From: Alphaproteobacteria bacterium
GTDB taxonomy: Bacteria > Pseudomonadota > Alphaproteobacteria > UBA6615
NCBI GenBank assembly: GCA_039980135.1
Contig: JBDXCV010000006.1
Location: 186,001 to 250,000 of the forward strand
DNA: 64,000 nucleotides
Direction: 5' to 3'
Position 1 is the stretch's first letter. Each line of letters begins with the position of its first letter. Shown piece by piece: positions 18,972 to 28,800 of the stretch. The notes under the pieces are model-generated. The model had not been told where the DNA came from, did not search any database, and saw nothing but the letters and a program-made list of their open reading frames with translations. A program made the translations under genes and the position numbers.

Positions 18972-20310
18972 GCGAGTGGTCGCCGCCCGCCGTAAGCGCG
19001 GGTGCCGCCAGAGACGCGAAGCGCGCGTCCACGGATTCACGCAGGCTCTGGAACGTTGCGAGACGGTCACCCTTGAGCTTTTCGCCGCTCGGCAGCTTGA
19101 GCCCCAGGGGGTTGATCTGCTTGCCGTCGCGATGAATTTCGTAGTGTAGATGTGGCCCTGTGGACCGGCCGGTCGTCCCGACATATCCAATGACCTGCCC
19201 CTGCCGCACGCGCTTTCCGGAACTGATGCCACGCGCGTATCCGTTCAGATGGGCGTAGGCGGTGGCGTAGGTGCCGTTGTGGCGGATGCGGATATACTTG
19301 CCGTAGCCGCCATTGACCCGGGCGACCTCGACGGTGCCGTCGCCGGCGGCATAGATCGGCGTACCCGTGGGCGCCGCGAAATCCACGCCCGCGTGCAGGC
19401 GGGTATATCCCAGGATCGGATGTTTTCGTTTGCCGAAGCGTGACGACAGGCGTGCGCCGTCGAGCGGTGTCTTCATCAACGCCTTGCGCACGCTTTCACC
19501 CTTTTCGTTGAAATAGTCGATCGTCCCTTTCGAGGTTTCGAACCGATAGAAGGGCAGATCGGTGCCGCGCAGGGTAAGCTTGGCGTAATGGATTTCACCG
19601 TTGTTGACGACGGCATCGTCTTCGTTGCGCTGGCGTTCGAACATGATTTCGAAGGCATCGCCGTTCCAGATGTCGCGCTGGAAATCGACGTCGAAGCTGT
19701 AGATTCGAATCAGTTCGATCAGAACCGAAATCGGGATACCGGCGTCGCGTCCGTTCACGAAAAGGCTCGAATCGATCACGCCGGTAACGCGGACGAATTC
19801 CGTCGTCAGCGGCAGCTCTATTTCCCGGGCGACGAAACTGTCGTCCGCGCGTTCAACCTCGACCTCTCGGTCATAGGTCACAGGCAGACGCAGGGATGAA
19901 AGCGTGTAGTCGGGCGCATCGGCGGGGGTTTCGGCCACGGGGTCAGTTAACGGGCCGAGAGTGATTTGCAGTTCGTCGCCGACCCGCAAATCGCGGCGCG
20001 GATCGTAGACGCCCTTCAGGGACTGGATCGCCGTGTGGGCGTCGGCGCGTTTCGCCCCCGCCTTGACGAGCACGTCCATCAGATTGTCGCCGTTTTCGAT
20101 TTCCACGGTGTGGATCAAGGGGCCGAGCGGTTCCGGCTCTACGACGGGGGCTGGAATGGCGGGCGGGGTCGCCGCTGTAGCGGTCGATGAAACCTGTGGG
20201 ACGGGGTCGGTTCCGCTGAGGCTGCCAAAAACAAATGCGCCTGCGGGAAGCAGGATCACGGCCGCCGCGAGTGCCGCCAGGGCAGGTTTATTGCGCAGGT
20301 CGAACTTCAA
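18961..20310 (-). CDS. M23 family metallopeptidase (peptidoglycan DD-endopeptidase type)
   Basis: 449 residues: an N-terminal membrane anchor (about 10-30: ALAALAAAVILLPAGAFVFG), an OapA/LysM-like segment (VEIENGDNLMDVLVKAGAKR), a middle domain, and a C-terminal M23 domain. The M23 zinc motifs are HAGVDFAAPTGTPIYAAGDG and GRSTGPHLHYEIHRDG. Such MepM-like enzymes cut peptide cross-links in the cell wall, or are inactive activators; both zinc motifs look intact here. It overlaps the anti-sigma gene tail to tail by 11 bases. Confidence 0.92.
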   Translation of the reverse strand: MKFDLRNKPALAALAAAVILLPAGAFVFGSLSGTDPVPQVSSTATAATPPAIPAPVVEPEPLGPLIHTVEIENGDNLMDVLVKAGAKRADAHTAIQSLKGVYDPRRDLRVGDELQITLGPLTDPVAETPADAPDYTLSSLRLPVTYDREVEVERADDSFVAREIELPLTTEFVRVTGVIDSSLFVNGRDAGIPISVLIELIRIYSFDVDFQRDIWNGDAFEIMFERQRNEDDAVVNNGEIHYAKLTLRGTDLPFYRFETSKGTIDYFNEKGESVRKALMKTPLDGARLSSRFGKRKHPILGYTRLHAGVDFAAPTGTPIYAAGDGTVEVARVNGGYGKYIRIRHNGTYATAYAHLNGYARGISSGKRVRQGQVIGYVGTTGRSTGPHLHYEIHRDGKQINPLGLKLPSGEKLKGDRLATFQSLRESVDARFASLAAPALTAGGDHSLTD

Positions 20311-20459
20311 GCGTCGAATCCTTCACTCGAATCAAATGTCGGCGAGTCACTCAAACGAACCGCCGACGCCCCGGCAAGATGCAGAAAAGCCTCGCTTCGT
20401 GTCAACAATCGATCGTCAGGTTTTGATAAAATTTTTGTAACAGTATCAAACGTTTGCCA

Positions 20460-21806
20460 CTATTCCGCCACCATTCGCTCGACCCGCGGATAGAACAGCG
20501 CCAGCGTCAGGGCGCGCAGCACCATGAACAGCATGACGGACGCCCATAGGCCGTGATTACCCATGTATGCAGGCAGGGTGAAGATGGCGACCGTGTAGAG
20601 CGCCACGGAAACGATCATGGCATTGCGCATTTCGGCTGCACGCGTGGCGCCGATGAAAATGCCATCGAGCTGGTACGACCACACCGACAACAGAGGCGAC
20701 AATGCCATCCAGGGCAGGAAACCGCCGGCGAATTCGCGCAGGGGTTGGATGTCGGTCAGAAGCGCGAGCAGATGGGCGCCGAAAACGGCATATACGACCG
20801 CGTAGGCGATGGCCACACAGCCCGCCATGAATGTCGCCGCCACGACAGTATCACGCAAGAGGCGGCGGTTTCGTGCGCCGACAGCTTCGCCGACGAGCGC
20901 AGACGTGGCGTGCGCGAAGCCGTCCAGGCCGTGCGCCAGAAACGACTGGAAGTTCATCAGCAAGGCGTTGGCGGCGAGCACGTTGGTGCCCATCCGCGCG
21001 CCGGTCCAGGTCAGGAGGGACCAGGCGAAAATCATCGCGAGGGTGCGGATGAAGATATCGCGGCTGACCCGGAACAGGCTGGTGAGTTCCACGAGATCGA
21101 AAATTCGTACCCGGTCCCAGATCCCGTCGATGCGCCGGAGCCGCAATGCGATCAGCACCAGACCCAGGATTGCGCCCGTGTACTGGGCCAGCGCGGTGGC
21201 CAGCGCGACCCCCTCGATCCCCCATCCCAGATCGACGACGAACCAGATATCGAGCGCGGCATTCAGGCCGTTGATAACGATCTGAACCAGCAACGCGGCG
21301 CGTGCGAACTGCATACCGAGCATCCAGCCCAGAATCGCGTAGTTGGCGAGAGTCGCCGGGGCGCCCCAGATGCGGGTGTCGAAGTAGCTCTGGGCGAGCC
21401 GCTCAACATCCGGTGCGGCATCGAGTATGTGCAAAGCGCCCAATCGTAGGGGGTGCTGCAGAACCAGGAGAACAACGGCGGCGACCAGGCCGATCAGGAG
21501 TGCGCGCGCGAGCACGGCGCGGACTTCATCGCCGTCGCCGCGCCCGTGCGCCTGGGCGACAAACCCGGTTGTGCCCATACGCAGGAAGCCGAAACCCCAG
21601 TAGAGAAACGAGAAGATCATGGCGCCGACCGCGACACCGCCGATAAAGGCCGGGTCGGGCAGGTGGCCCATGACGGCCGTGTCGACCGCGCCGAGCATGG
21701 GGACTGTCAGGTTCGAAAGGATCGTCGGCCAGGAGAGTTGCCAGATGCGGCCATAGGGGCCACGGCGCAGACGATCAGACAATCCTGTGGGTGCGGATTC
21801 GGTCAC
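20460..21806 (-). CDS. MATE family efflux transporter (DinF-like)
   Basis: 448-residue polytopic membrane protein with about twelve hydrophobic segments. The N-terminal MatE repeat reads LSWPTILSNLTVPMLGAVDT, with AVMGHLPDPAFIGGVAVGAM and GFLRMGTTGFVAQAHGRGDG; the second repeat begins near residue 240. MATE proteins export cationic compounds or other metabolites with Na+ or H+; the substrate is unknown. The closest named group by these motifs is DinF. About 150 bases separate it from the upstream M23 gene on the same strand. Confidence 0.9.
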   Translation of the reverse strand: MTESAPTGLSDRLRRGPYGRIWQLSWPTILSNLTVPMLGAVDTAVMGHLPDPAFIGGVAVGAMIFSFLYWGFGFLRMGTTGFVAQAHGRGDGDEVRAVLARALLIGLVAAVVLLVLQHPLRLGALHILDAAPDVERLAQSYFDTRIWGAPATLANYAILGWMLGMQFARAALLVQIVINGLNAALDIWFVVDLGWGIEGVALATALAQYTGAILGLVLIALRLRRIDGIWDRVRIFDLVELTSLFRVSRDIFIRTLAMIFAWSLLTWTGARMGTNVLAANALLMNFQSFLAHGLDGFAHATSALVGEAVGARNRRLLRDTVVAATFMAGCVAIAYAVVYAVFGAHLLALLTDIQPLREFAGGFLPWMALSPLLSVWSYQLDGIFIGATRAAEMRNAMIVSVALYTVAIFTLPAYMGNHGLWASVMLFMVLRALTLALFYPRVERMVAE

Positions 21807-21845
21807 CGCAGGCGCATCCGGCCGCCGGTTCGCTTCGCGGGACCG

Positions 21846-23669
21846 CTACCGGCCAACGGCGTAGGCTTCCTGGAACCGTGGATGCGCAGCCCCCTTCAGG
21901 AACCAGCCATGTGCGCCACGTTCGCGACCGACGGCGGTCATCCGGCCGGATGCCCAATCGCCGACCATGGTCACCCGGTGACCGCGTTCGCGCATGGCGG
22001 CAATGGTGGCGTCGGCAAAGCGCCCCTCCGCCTTGACCTCCCCGGGCTGGAAAGTGCGGGGGTAGAAGCTCGAGGGCAGGTGATCGGTATGGAAATTGGG
22101 CGCGTCGATGGCGGCCTGCAGGTCATATCCGTGATGGATATGGCGCAGGAACATGGTCAGTGCCCACTGGTCCTGAGCGTCGCCGCCCGGGGTGCCGAAA
22201 GCGAGCGACGGCGCGCCGTCGCGCATGGCAAGTGTCGGACTGAGCGTGGTGCGTGGGCGGATGCCGGGCTGCAGGGTCGTCGCGAACCCCTGCTGGAGCC
22301 AGAACATCTGGGCCCGCGTGCCGAGGCAGAAGCCGAGCGACGGGATCGTCGGCGAGGATTGCAGCCATCCGCCGCTGGGCATGCAGGCGACCATGTTGCC
22401 GTCCCGGTCCGCGGTGTCGCAATGCACCGTGTCGCCATTGGAACTGCTGGGCGCGGCGTTGGGTTCTCCCACACCGGCTTGTGCGGCATTGGGTTCGCCC
22501 GCGCCCGGTGCCGATGCGGCCGCCGCGTGGGGATCGAAAATCGTGAACTCGGCAAGCGCGGGGTTGCGACCGTCCGGTGCGCCGGGCTGGAACTCCAGCG
22601 AGGCTTCGTCGCCCACCATGGCGCGGCGCGTCTCGTTGTACGCGTCCGAGAGCAGCGTCTCGATCGGCACATCGTTGACCACGGGATCGCCGTACCAGGC
22701 TTCCCGGTCGGCGAGCGCGAGCTTCGCGCACTCAATCTGGGTGTGCATGAATTCGGGGCCGAGCGGGTCCATGGATTCAATGTCGAAGCCCTTGAGCAGC
22801 GCCAGTTGTTGCAGAAACACCGGTCCCTGGCTCCACACACCGGGTTTGCAGACCGTGTGGCCCGCATAGTCATAGGTAGCCGGTTCCTCGACGGTCGCCC
22901 GCCAGCGCGCCATGTCGTCGCCGGTCAGCAAGCCGCCATGGGCCTCGCCGGTCGAATCGACCCATTCGGTGGTCCGGCAAAATTCATCGATCTCCTCTGC
23001 GATGAAACCCTCGTAGAACACGCGCCGGGCCGCCTCGATCGTATCTTCGCGGTCGCCGCCGGCGGCTTCGGCCTCGTTCAGCAGGCGCTGGTAGGTTGCG
23101 CCGACTACCGGCGTGCGATGCATGCTGCCGACCTTCGGCGCTTCGCCGTTGACCAGCCACGTCTCGGCAGACGTGGGCCAGGCGGCACGGAACATCTCCT
23201 CGACGCCGCCGATGACCGTATTCATCATCGGAACCACGGCATACCCGTCGCGGGCATACCCGATTGCGGGTTCGAGCACATCGCGCAGGGACAGACGGCC
23301 ATAGTCGCGCAACATCAGCATCCAGGCGCCGAAGGCGCCGGGCACACAGGGTGCGAGCAGGCCGGTGCCGGGAACCAGGTCCAGGCCGAGATTGCGGTAG
23401 GCCTCGATGCTCGCCGCGGCCGGCGATACGCCCTGACCGCAGATCACTTCGACCTTGCCGGTGCGCGCATCGTGCAGCACGATCGGCAAGTCGCCGCCCG
23501 GGCCGTTCTGATAGGGATGGACGATCTGCAATGCGAGCCCGGTCGCGACCGCGGCGTCGAACGCGTTTCCGCCGATCTCGAACATGCGCCAACCCGCCAT
23601 CGAGGCGAGATAATGGGTCGAAGCGACCATACCGTGGGTGCCACGGATTTCGGGTCGTGTGGTAAACAT
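21846..23669 (-). CDS. Gamma-glutamyltransferase-like Ntn hydrolase (apparently cytoplasmic)
   Basis: Self-cleaving Ntn hydrolase of the gamma-glutamyltranspeptidase family, about 607 residues. Features include HYLASMAGWRMFEIGGNAFD, QNGPGGDLPIVLHD and the autocleavage site before Thr in NGDTVHCDTADRDGNMVA (the GGT TTHxSVVD position), followed by PSGGW. Start at ATG 23669 follows GGAG; the longer reading frame has no better start. No signal peptide is evident, unlike classical periplasmic GGT, so it may be a cytoplasmic amidohydrolase of this family. A Gly/Glu/Pro/Asn/Ala insert with GEPNAA twice sits just before the nucleophile. It is divergent from dgcN-dgcA, hinting at gamma-glutamyl or D-glutamate metabolism. 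Confidence 0.85.
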   Translation of the reverse strand: MFTTRPEIRGTHGMVASTHYLASMAGWRMFEIGGNAFDAAVATGLALQIVHPYQNGPGGDLPIVLHDARTGKVEVICGQGVSPAAASIEAYRNLGLDLVPGTGLLAPCVPGAFGAWMLMLRDYGRLSLRDVLEPAIGYARDGYAVVPMMNTVIGGVEEMFRAAWPTSAETWLVNGEAPKVGSMHRTPVVGATYQRLLNEAEAAGGDREDTIEAARRVFYEGFIAEEIDEFCRTTEWVDSTGEAHGGLLTGDDMARWRATVEEPATYDYAGHTVCKPGVWSQGPVFLQQLALLKGFDIESMDPLGPEFMHTQIECAKLALADREAWYGDPVVNDVPIETLLSDAYNETRRAMVGDEASLEFQPGAPDGRNPALAEFTIFDPHAAAASAPGAGEPNAAQAGVGEPNAAPSSSNGDTVHCDTADRDGNMVACMPSGGWLQSSPTIPSLGFCLGTRAQMFWLQQGFATTLQPGIRPRTTLSPTLAMRDGAPSLAFGTPGGDAQDQWALTMFLRHIHHGYDLQAAIDAPNFHTDHLPSSFYPRTFQPGEVKAEGRFADATIAAMRERGHRVTMVGDWASGRMTAVGRERGAHGWFLKGAAHPRFQEAYAVGR

Positions 23670-23775
23670 GGGGGATTTCTCCGCACGGGTTAAGGGCGGA
23701 CAATAACTCTCCGTCAATGCACGCAGCAACTGGGGCGGCGGGATCAACGGACGGACAAGAGAGGAGCGACGGGTT

Positions 23776-24783
23776 TTGCAGATCGACCACCCCTATCTGA
23801 TGTTTCTCGGCGATGCCGCCGACCAACTGGCGGCGAAAACCGCGCAGGGCATCGTGCATTGGCGGCGCGACTGGTGTGTCGGCCAGTTGCGCCTCGAAAA
23901 CTGCAATGCCGATCTCGGCCTGCCCGACATGACCATAGACGCGGCGGCCGCGGCGGGGGTGCGAACGATGGTGATCGGAGTCGCGAACCGGGGTGGCGTG
24001 ATCGGCGAGCATTGGGTTTCGACCATTCTGCAGGCGATTGAAGCCGGCATGGATGTGGCCTCGGGCCTGCATGCGCGGATTGCCGATATTCCCGATGTCG
24101 CTGCGGCGGCGGTCGCAAACGGCGCGCAATTGTTCGATGTGCGCCATCCCAGCCAGACCTTCGATGTGGGAACGGGGGCGCGCCGGCAGGGCAAACGATT
24201 GCTGGCGGTCGGGACGGATTGCTCCGTCGGCAAGATGTACACCGCGTTGGCGGTGGATGCAGAGATGCGTCAGCGGGGCATGGATTGCGATTTTCGCGCG
24301 ACGGGGCAGACGGGCATCTTCATCGCGGGATCGGGCGTCTCGGTCGACGCCGTGGTGTCGGACTTCATTTCGGGTGCGACCGAGTGGCTCGCCCCGGCCA
24401 ATGCGCCGGGTCATTGGGACCTGGTCGAGGGGCAGGGATCGTTGTTTCATCCCTCCTATGCCGGGGTGACGATGGGGCTGGTGCATGGCGCCCAGCCCGA
24501 TGCGCTGGTGCTGTGCCATGAACCGACGCGTAGCCATATGCGCGGTCTGCCACATCAGGCGTTGCCCGATATCGGGGTCTGCATTGACGGCCACCTGGCG
24601 GCGGCGCGGCTGACCAATCCGGATGCGCAATGTGTCGGGATCGCGGTGAATACGTCGGCGATGGGCGAGGCCGGCGCGCGAGCAGATCTGCTGGCGGGGC
24701 TTTCGGACCGGTTTGGGCTCCCGGCACTCGATCCGGTCCGCGATGGCGTGGCGCCGATCGTGGAACGGCTTATTCAGGCCTAG
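23776..24783 (+). CDS. dgcN: DUF1611 protein, probable D-glutamate N-acetyltransferase DgcN
   Basis: 335-residue DUF1611 family protein with GVANRGGVIGEHWVSTILQA, a P-loop-like LLAVGTDCSVGKMYTALAVD, and DFRATGQTGIFIAGSGV. In the described DgcN-DgcA pathway this family N-acetylates D-glutamate, and the next gene's product racemises N-acetyl-D-glutamate. The pairing with an enolase-superfamily gene four bases downstream is the main reason for the name. Start is an unusual TTG at 23776, supported by GAGGAG at 23761-23766. Confidence 0.75.
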   Translation: MQIDHPYLMFLGDAADQLAAKTAQGIVHWRRDWCVGQLRLENCNADLGLPDMTIDAAAAAGVRTMVIGVANRGGVIGEHWVSTILQAIEAGMDVASGLHARIADIPDVAAAAVANGAQLFDVRHPSQTFDVGTGARRQGKRLLAVGTDCSVGKMYTALAVDAEMRQRGMDCDFRATGQTGIFIAGSGVSVDAVVSDFISGATEWLAPANAPGHWDLVEGQGSLFHPSYAGVTMGLVHGAQPDALVLCHEPTRSHMRGLPHQALPDIGVCIDGHLAAARLTNPDAQCVGIAVNTSAMGEAGARADLLAGLSDRFGLPALDPVRDGVAPIVERLIQA

Positions 24784-24787
24784 CACG

Positions 24788-25768
24788 GTGAGCCTTCTGC
24801 ACGCGCAGATCGAAACCTTCGCATTGCGGCGGCATTTCACGATCTCACGTGGGACCAAGACCGAGACAATCGTGGTGGTTGCCCAGGTATCGGACGGCGC
24901 GGCGACCGGGCGCGGCGAGTGCGGGCCAAACGCGCGTTACGGCGAGACGCCGGAGAGTGTCGTGTCGGCAATTCAGTCGATGGCACCTGCGATCAGGGAT
25001 GGCATGACGCGGGCCGGACTGCAGGCGGCGATGCCTGCGGGCGCGGCGCGCAATGCGATCGATTGCGCGCTTTGGGATTTGGAGGCTCGATCCACGGGCA
25101 TACCAGCCTGGTTGCGCGCCGGATTGACGGAACCGGAACCGGTGGTCACGGCGTTCACCTTGAGCGCTGACGGGCCGGAGTCGATGTCTCGCGAGGCGGA
25201 AACCAATGCCGGCCGCCCGCTGCTGAAACTGAAACTGACCGGTGAGGGCGATCTCGCGCGAGTCCGGGCGGTACGTGCGGCGGCACCGAATGTGCGTCTG
25301 ATCGTCGATGCCAATGAAGCCTGGAATGTCCCTGTCTACGAGGCGCTCGTGCCGGAATTGAATGCACTGGGCGTAGAGTTGATCGAGCAGCCTTTTCCAG
25401 CCGGAGATGACGAGGCGCTGGTTCGGTTGGACCGCCCCGTTCCGGTGTGTGCGGATGAGGCCTTTCACGACCGGACAAGCCTGCCGGAGCTCAAGGACAA
25501 GTACGATCTGGTGAACATAAAGCTGGACAAGACCGGGGGACTGACCGAGGCGCTGGCCGTGTGTGCCGCGGCCCGTGCGGATGGTTTCGGGGTGATGGTC
25601 GGCTGCATGGTTGGCACCAGCCTCGCAATGGCGCCGGCAATGCTTGTTGCCCAAGGCGCGGCCTATGTGGATCTCGATGGCCCGTTGTTGTTGGCCCGGG
25701 ACCGTACGCCGGGCCTGTCGATCGATGGCAGTTGCCTCGCACTGCCGCAATCGGGCTTGTGGGGCTGA
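24788..25768 (+). CDS. dgcA: Enolase-superfamily racemase, probable N-acetyl-D-glutamate racemase DgcA
   Basis: 326-residue muconate-lactonising/dipeptide-epimerase type protein. N-terminal capping domain ETFALRRHFTISRGTKTE, then barrel residues: LLKLKLTG (KxK base), LIVDANEAW, IEQPFP, VCADEAFHD (metal ligands Asp, Glu, Asp) and VNIKLDKTGG (second Lys). This is the dipeptide epimerase subgroup to which DgcA belongs. GTG start at 24788, four bases after the dgcN stop. An L-Ala-D/L-Glu epimerase is the chief alternative; the dgcN neighbour favours DgcA. Confidence 0.75.
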   Translation: MSLLHAQIETFALRRHFTISRGTKTETIVVVAQVSDGAATGRGECGPNARYGETPESVVSAIQSMAPAIRDGMTRAGLQAAMPAGAARNAIDCALWDLEARSTGIPAWLRAGLTEPEPVVTAFTLSADGPESMSREAETNAGRPLLKLKLTGEGDLARVRAVRAAAPNVRLIVDANEAWNVPVYEALVPELNALGVELIEQPFPAGDDEALVRLDRPVPVCADEAFHDRTSLPELKDKYDLVNIKLDKTGGLTEALAVCAAARADGFGVMVGCMVGTSLAMAPAMLVAQGAAYVDLDGPLLLARDRTPGLSIDGSCLALPQSGLWG

Positions 25769-25842
25769 CTTGCCCAAGTCATTGTTCTTCAATAGCTTGT
25801 TGCGTGTCGGCGCTCTCGCCCGCACCGCCTGACGAGCAACGT

Positions 25843-28800
25843 ATGTCGGAAATGCAGAACTGGGATTCTCGGAAAGCGAATCCGGATACGGAACATTCGT
25901 ATCCTGACCGTTTGGCGCATGCGCAGATGGTCGCGCTGACCCGGCAGGCGCGCCTGAGCAATTTCGTTCCGCCGGTTAACAGCATCATTCTGGGGTTTCT
26001 GCTTTGGGGTAATGTTCCGACGATTGCGCTGGTTGTCTGGGTCGGCATTGTGTGGGCGACCTCGGCAGTCCGCTGGCAGTTATACCGTCACTATGACACC
26101 GCCGTGGCGCGTGGCGCGGGCTATGGGGCCAAGTGGCGCATCATCTGGATCGGTGTTCATTTGGCGGCCGGGATGGCCTGGGGCATCGGTTCGGCGGTGC
26201 TGTTTACGCAAGACAGTTTTCTGATCCAGGCCTATCTGGTGATTTTCGTGCTCGGAATGGGCGCGGGCGCGACGGCGAGCTTTGCGCCATTCTTTCCGGC
26301 ACTCGTCGCCTATCTGGTGCCGCTGACGGTTCCCATCGCGGGTATCCTCGTGATCCAGGAGAACACCGAAAGTACGGTGCTCGGTGTTTCGGGCGTCGTC
26401 TTCCTGTTGGCGCTTGTTTTCCTCGGCCGCGCGGCCAATCGGAATTTTTCGGAGAGTTTCCGGCTGGGAGTCGAGAACGAAACGCTGACACGCGGGCTAA
26501 AACTGACCCAGGACAGGCTGGAAGGCGCGCTCGACAGCATGTCGGATGCCTTCGGATTGTTCGACGCCAACGACAATCTGATCGAGCACAACAACAAGTT
26601 TCGACGGCTGGTGCACGGGGCGGCGGTGGACGAACCGCGATCGATGTCCTATGCGCAGTTTCTTCGTGCGCTCGCGGTGAATGGCCGCGTTGTGGATGCG
26701 GACCAGCATCCGGACGAATGGGTCGGGGATATTCAGCGCCTTCGCGGTCTGGGCAGCATGCCCGTTGAAATTGCGATGGTGGATGGAACATGGCTGCAGC
26801 TGGATGACGCACCCACCGACGACGGCGGCACCGTGACCACGCTTTCCGATATTTCGGACATGAAGCGCCAACAAGTCGAACTGTCCGACAGCGAGCAACG
26901 ATTCCGGGATTTTACAAGCGCGGCTTCGGACTGGGTCTGGGAACTGGACTCCGAAACCCGCTTCACCCATGTCAGCGGCAGGTTCTCGGAAGTATCGGGG
27001 CGTCTGGGCGATTATTTGATCGGTCACAAAATTGGTGAGAAACCGTCGGAGGGGTCCAAGGAGGAGTGGAGCCGTCTGATCGCCGCGATCGCCGCGCGTC
27101 AGCCATTTCGCAACGTCCGGGTGAAACGGCCGCACGGCAACGGCGGGGATTACCATTTCCTGGTCAACGGCCGCCCGATCTTCGGGCCCTCGGGACAATT
27201 CCTCGGCTACCGCGGCACCGGCACGGACATCACGGCCATGGTTTTGGCGGAAGACCGGGCGCGTGAGGCGCAATCGCGTCTTTTCGACGCGATCGAATCG
27301 ATCCCTGCCGGGTTCGTGCTGTTCGATGAGATGGGCCGATTGATCCTCTGGAACTCACGGGCGCCGGAATACTTCCCCGGTGCGAGTTCACGCATCGTCG
27401 CCGGCAGTACGTTCGAGCACTTGATGCGCGGATCCGCGGAGAATGGCGCGATTGCCGAGGTCGGCGAACATAGTGAGGCTTGGGTCACCAGCCAGGCGGC
27501 CTGGTTCGAGAACCCCCGTGAGCGGCGCGAGATGCGATTTTCGGACGGCCGCCACGTCCAGTTGCTCGGGCGCGGGACGACCGACGGCGGCACCGTGTGT
27601 GTGATGACCGACATCACCGATATCCGGTTGGGGCAGGAAGAGCTCGCGGAAAAGACCACGCTGCTGCAGGCCACGCTCGAAGGAATGGGCGAAGGGCTGA
27701 TCGTGCTCGACGGGCATCTGCGCGCAGTTCTGACGAATACACGCCTCGATCGTCTGGCGGTGTTCGGCGGAGATCAGGATTTGCTCGGCGCGCCATTCCG
27801 GGAAATTCTCGGTTCGATTGGCGCCGATATCGAGCACATCGCCGACGCGCCCGGCAATCCGGAGCCGGACAAATCGCTCGATGAACGCCTCGCAGACGGG
27901 CTTCCGTTCCAGTTCGAAATCACGCGGACGGGACGCCAGATCATGCTCGTGCGCGCCGACCCGTTGCCGCATGGCGGCTGGGTTTGCGTGTTTACCGACA
28001 TCACTGCGGAACGACGCGCCGTGGCCGCGCTGGAAGAAAGCGAGGATCGCTATCGCCGACTGATTGAAGCCTCACCGGATATGATCGCAATCCAGGCACA
28101 GGGTCGTATTGTCTTCGCGAACGCTGCCGGGGCCCATTTGCTGGGCGCGGCAAGTCCGGCCGAACTTATCGGGCGCCGGGCTCTGGACTTCGTGCATCCG
28201 GATAATCATGATTCGGTGCGCGCCTCGAAACCGATGTCGGGATTTCACAGCGATATCGAAATTCACGAATTCCGCGGACGCCGCATTGACGGCACGACGT
28301 TCGAAGGTGAGGCAACGGGTATCGAGTTCGCCTATCAGGGGGCACCGGCCGTCCTCGTGATCATCCGAGACATCAGCGACCGCAAGCTTGCCCAGGCGCA
28401 GCTCATCCAGACATCAAAATTGGCGCTGCTCGGCGAGATGGCGGCCAGCATGGCCCATGAGCTGAATCAGCCGCTGAACATTATTCGCATGGCGGCGGAT
28501 GCCAGCTTGATCCTGATGGAAGAGAACAAGGCCGACATGGTGAGCCACCGCGAGGAGTTCGACCGTATTTCGAACCAGAGCGAGCGTATGGCTGACATCA
28601 TCAACCACATGCGCGTGTTCAGCCGGCAGGAAGACGAAACCGAAGACAGGTTCAATCCGATCGCGTGCGTTGACTCCGCGGCATCAATGGTTCGCGAACA
28701 GTATCGCCTCGACGGGGTTGAGGTCCGGACGATCCTGCCCAAAGTGGCCCCCTATGTATTCGGTCAACCGATCCGCCTGGAGCAGGTGGTGCTGAATCTT

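Noticed and set aside
21453-23693. 746-residue plus-strand open frame opposite the GGT-like gene
   Set aside because: The minus-strand frame has all GGT motifs; the plus-strand product has no family resemblance.
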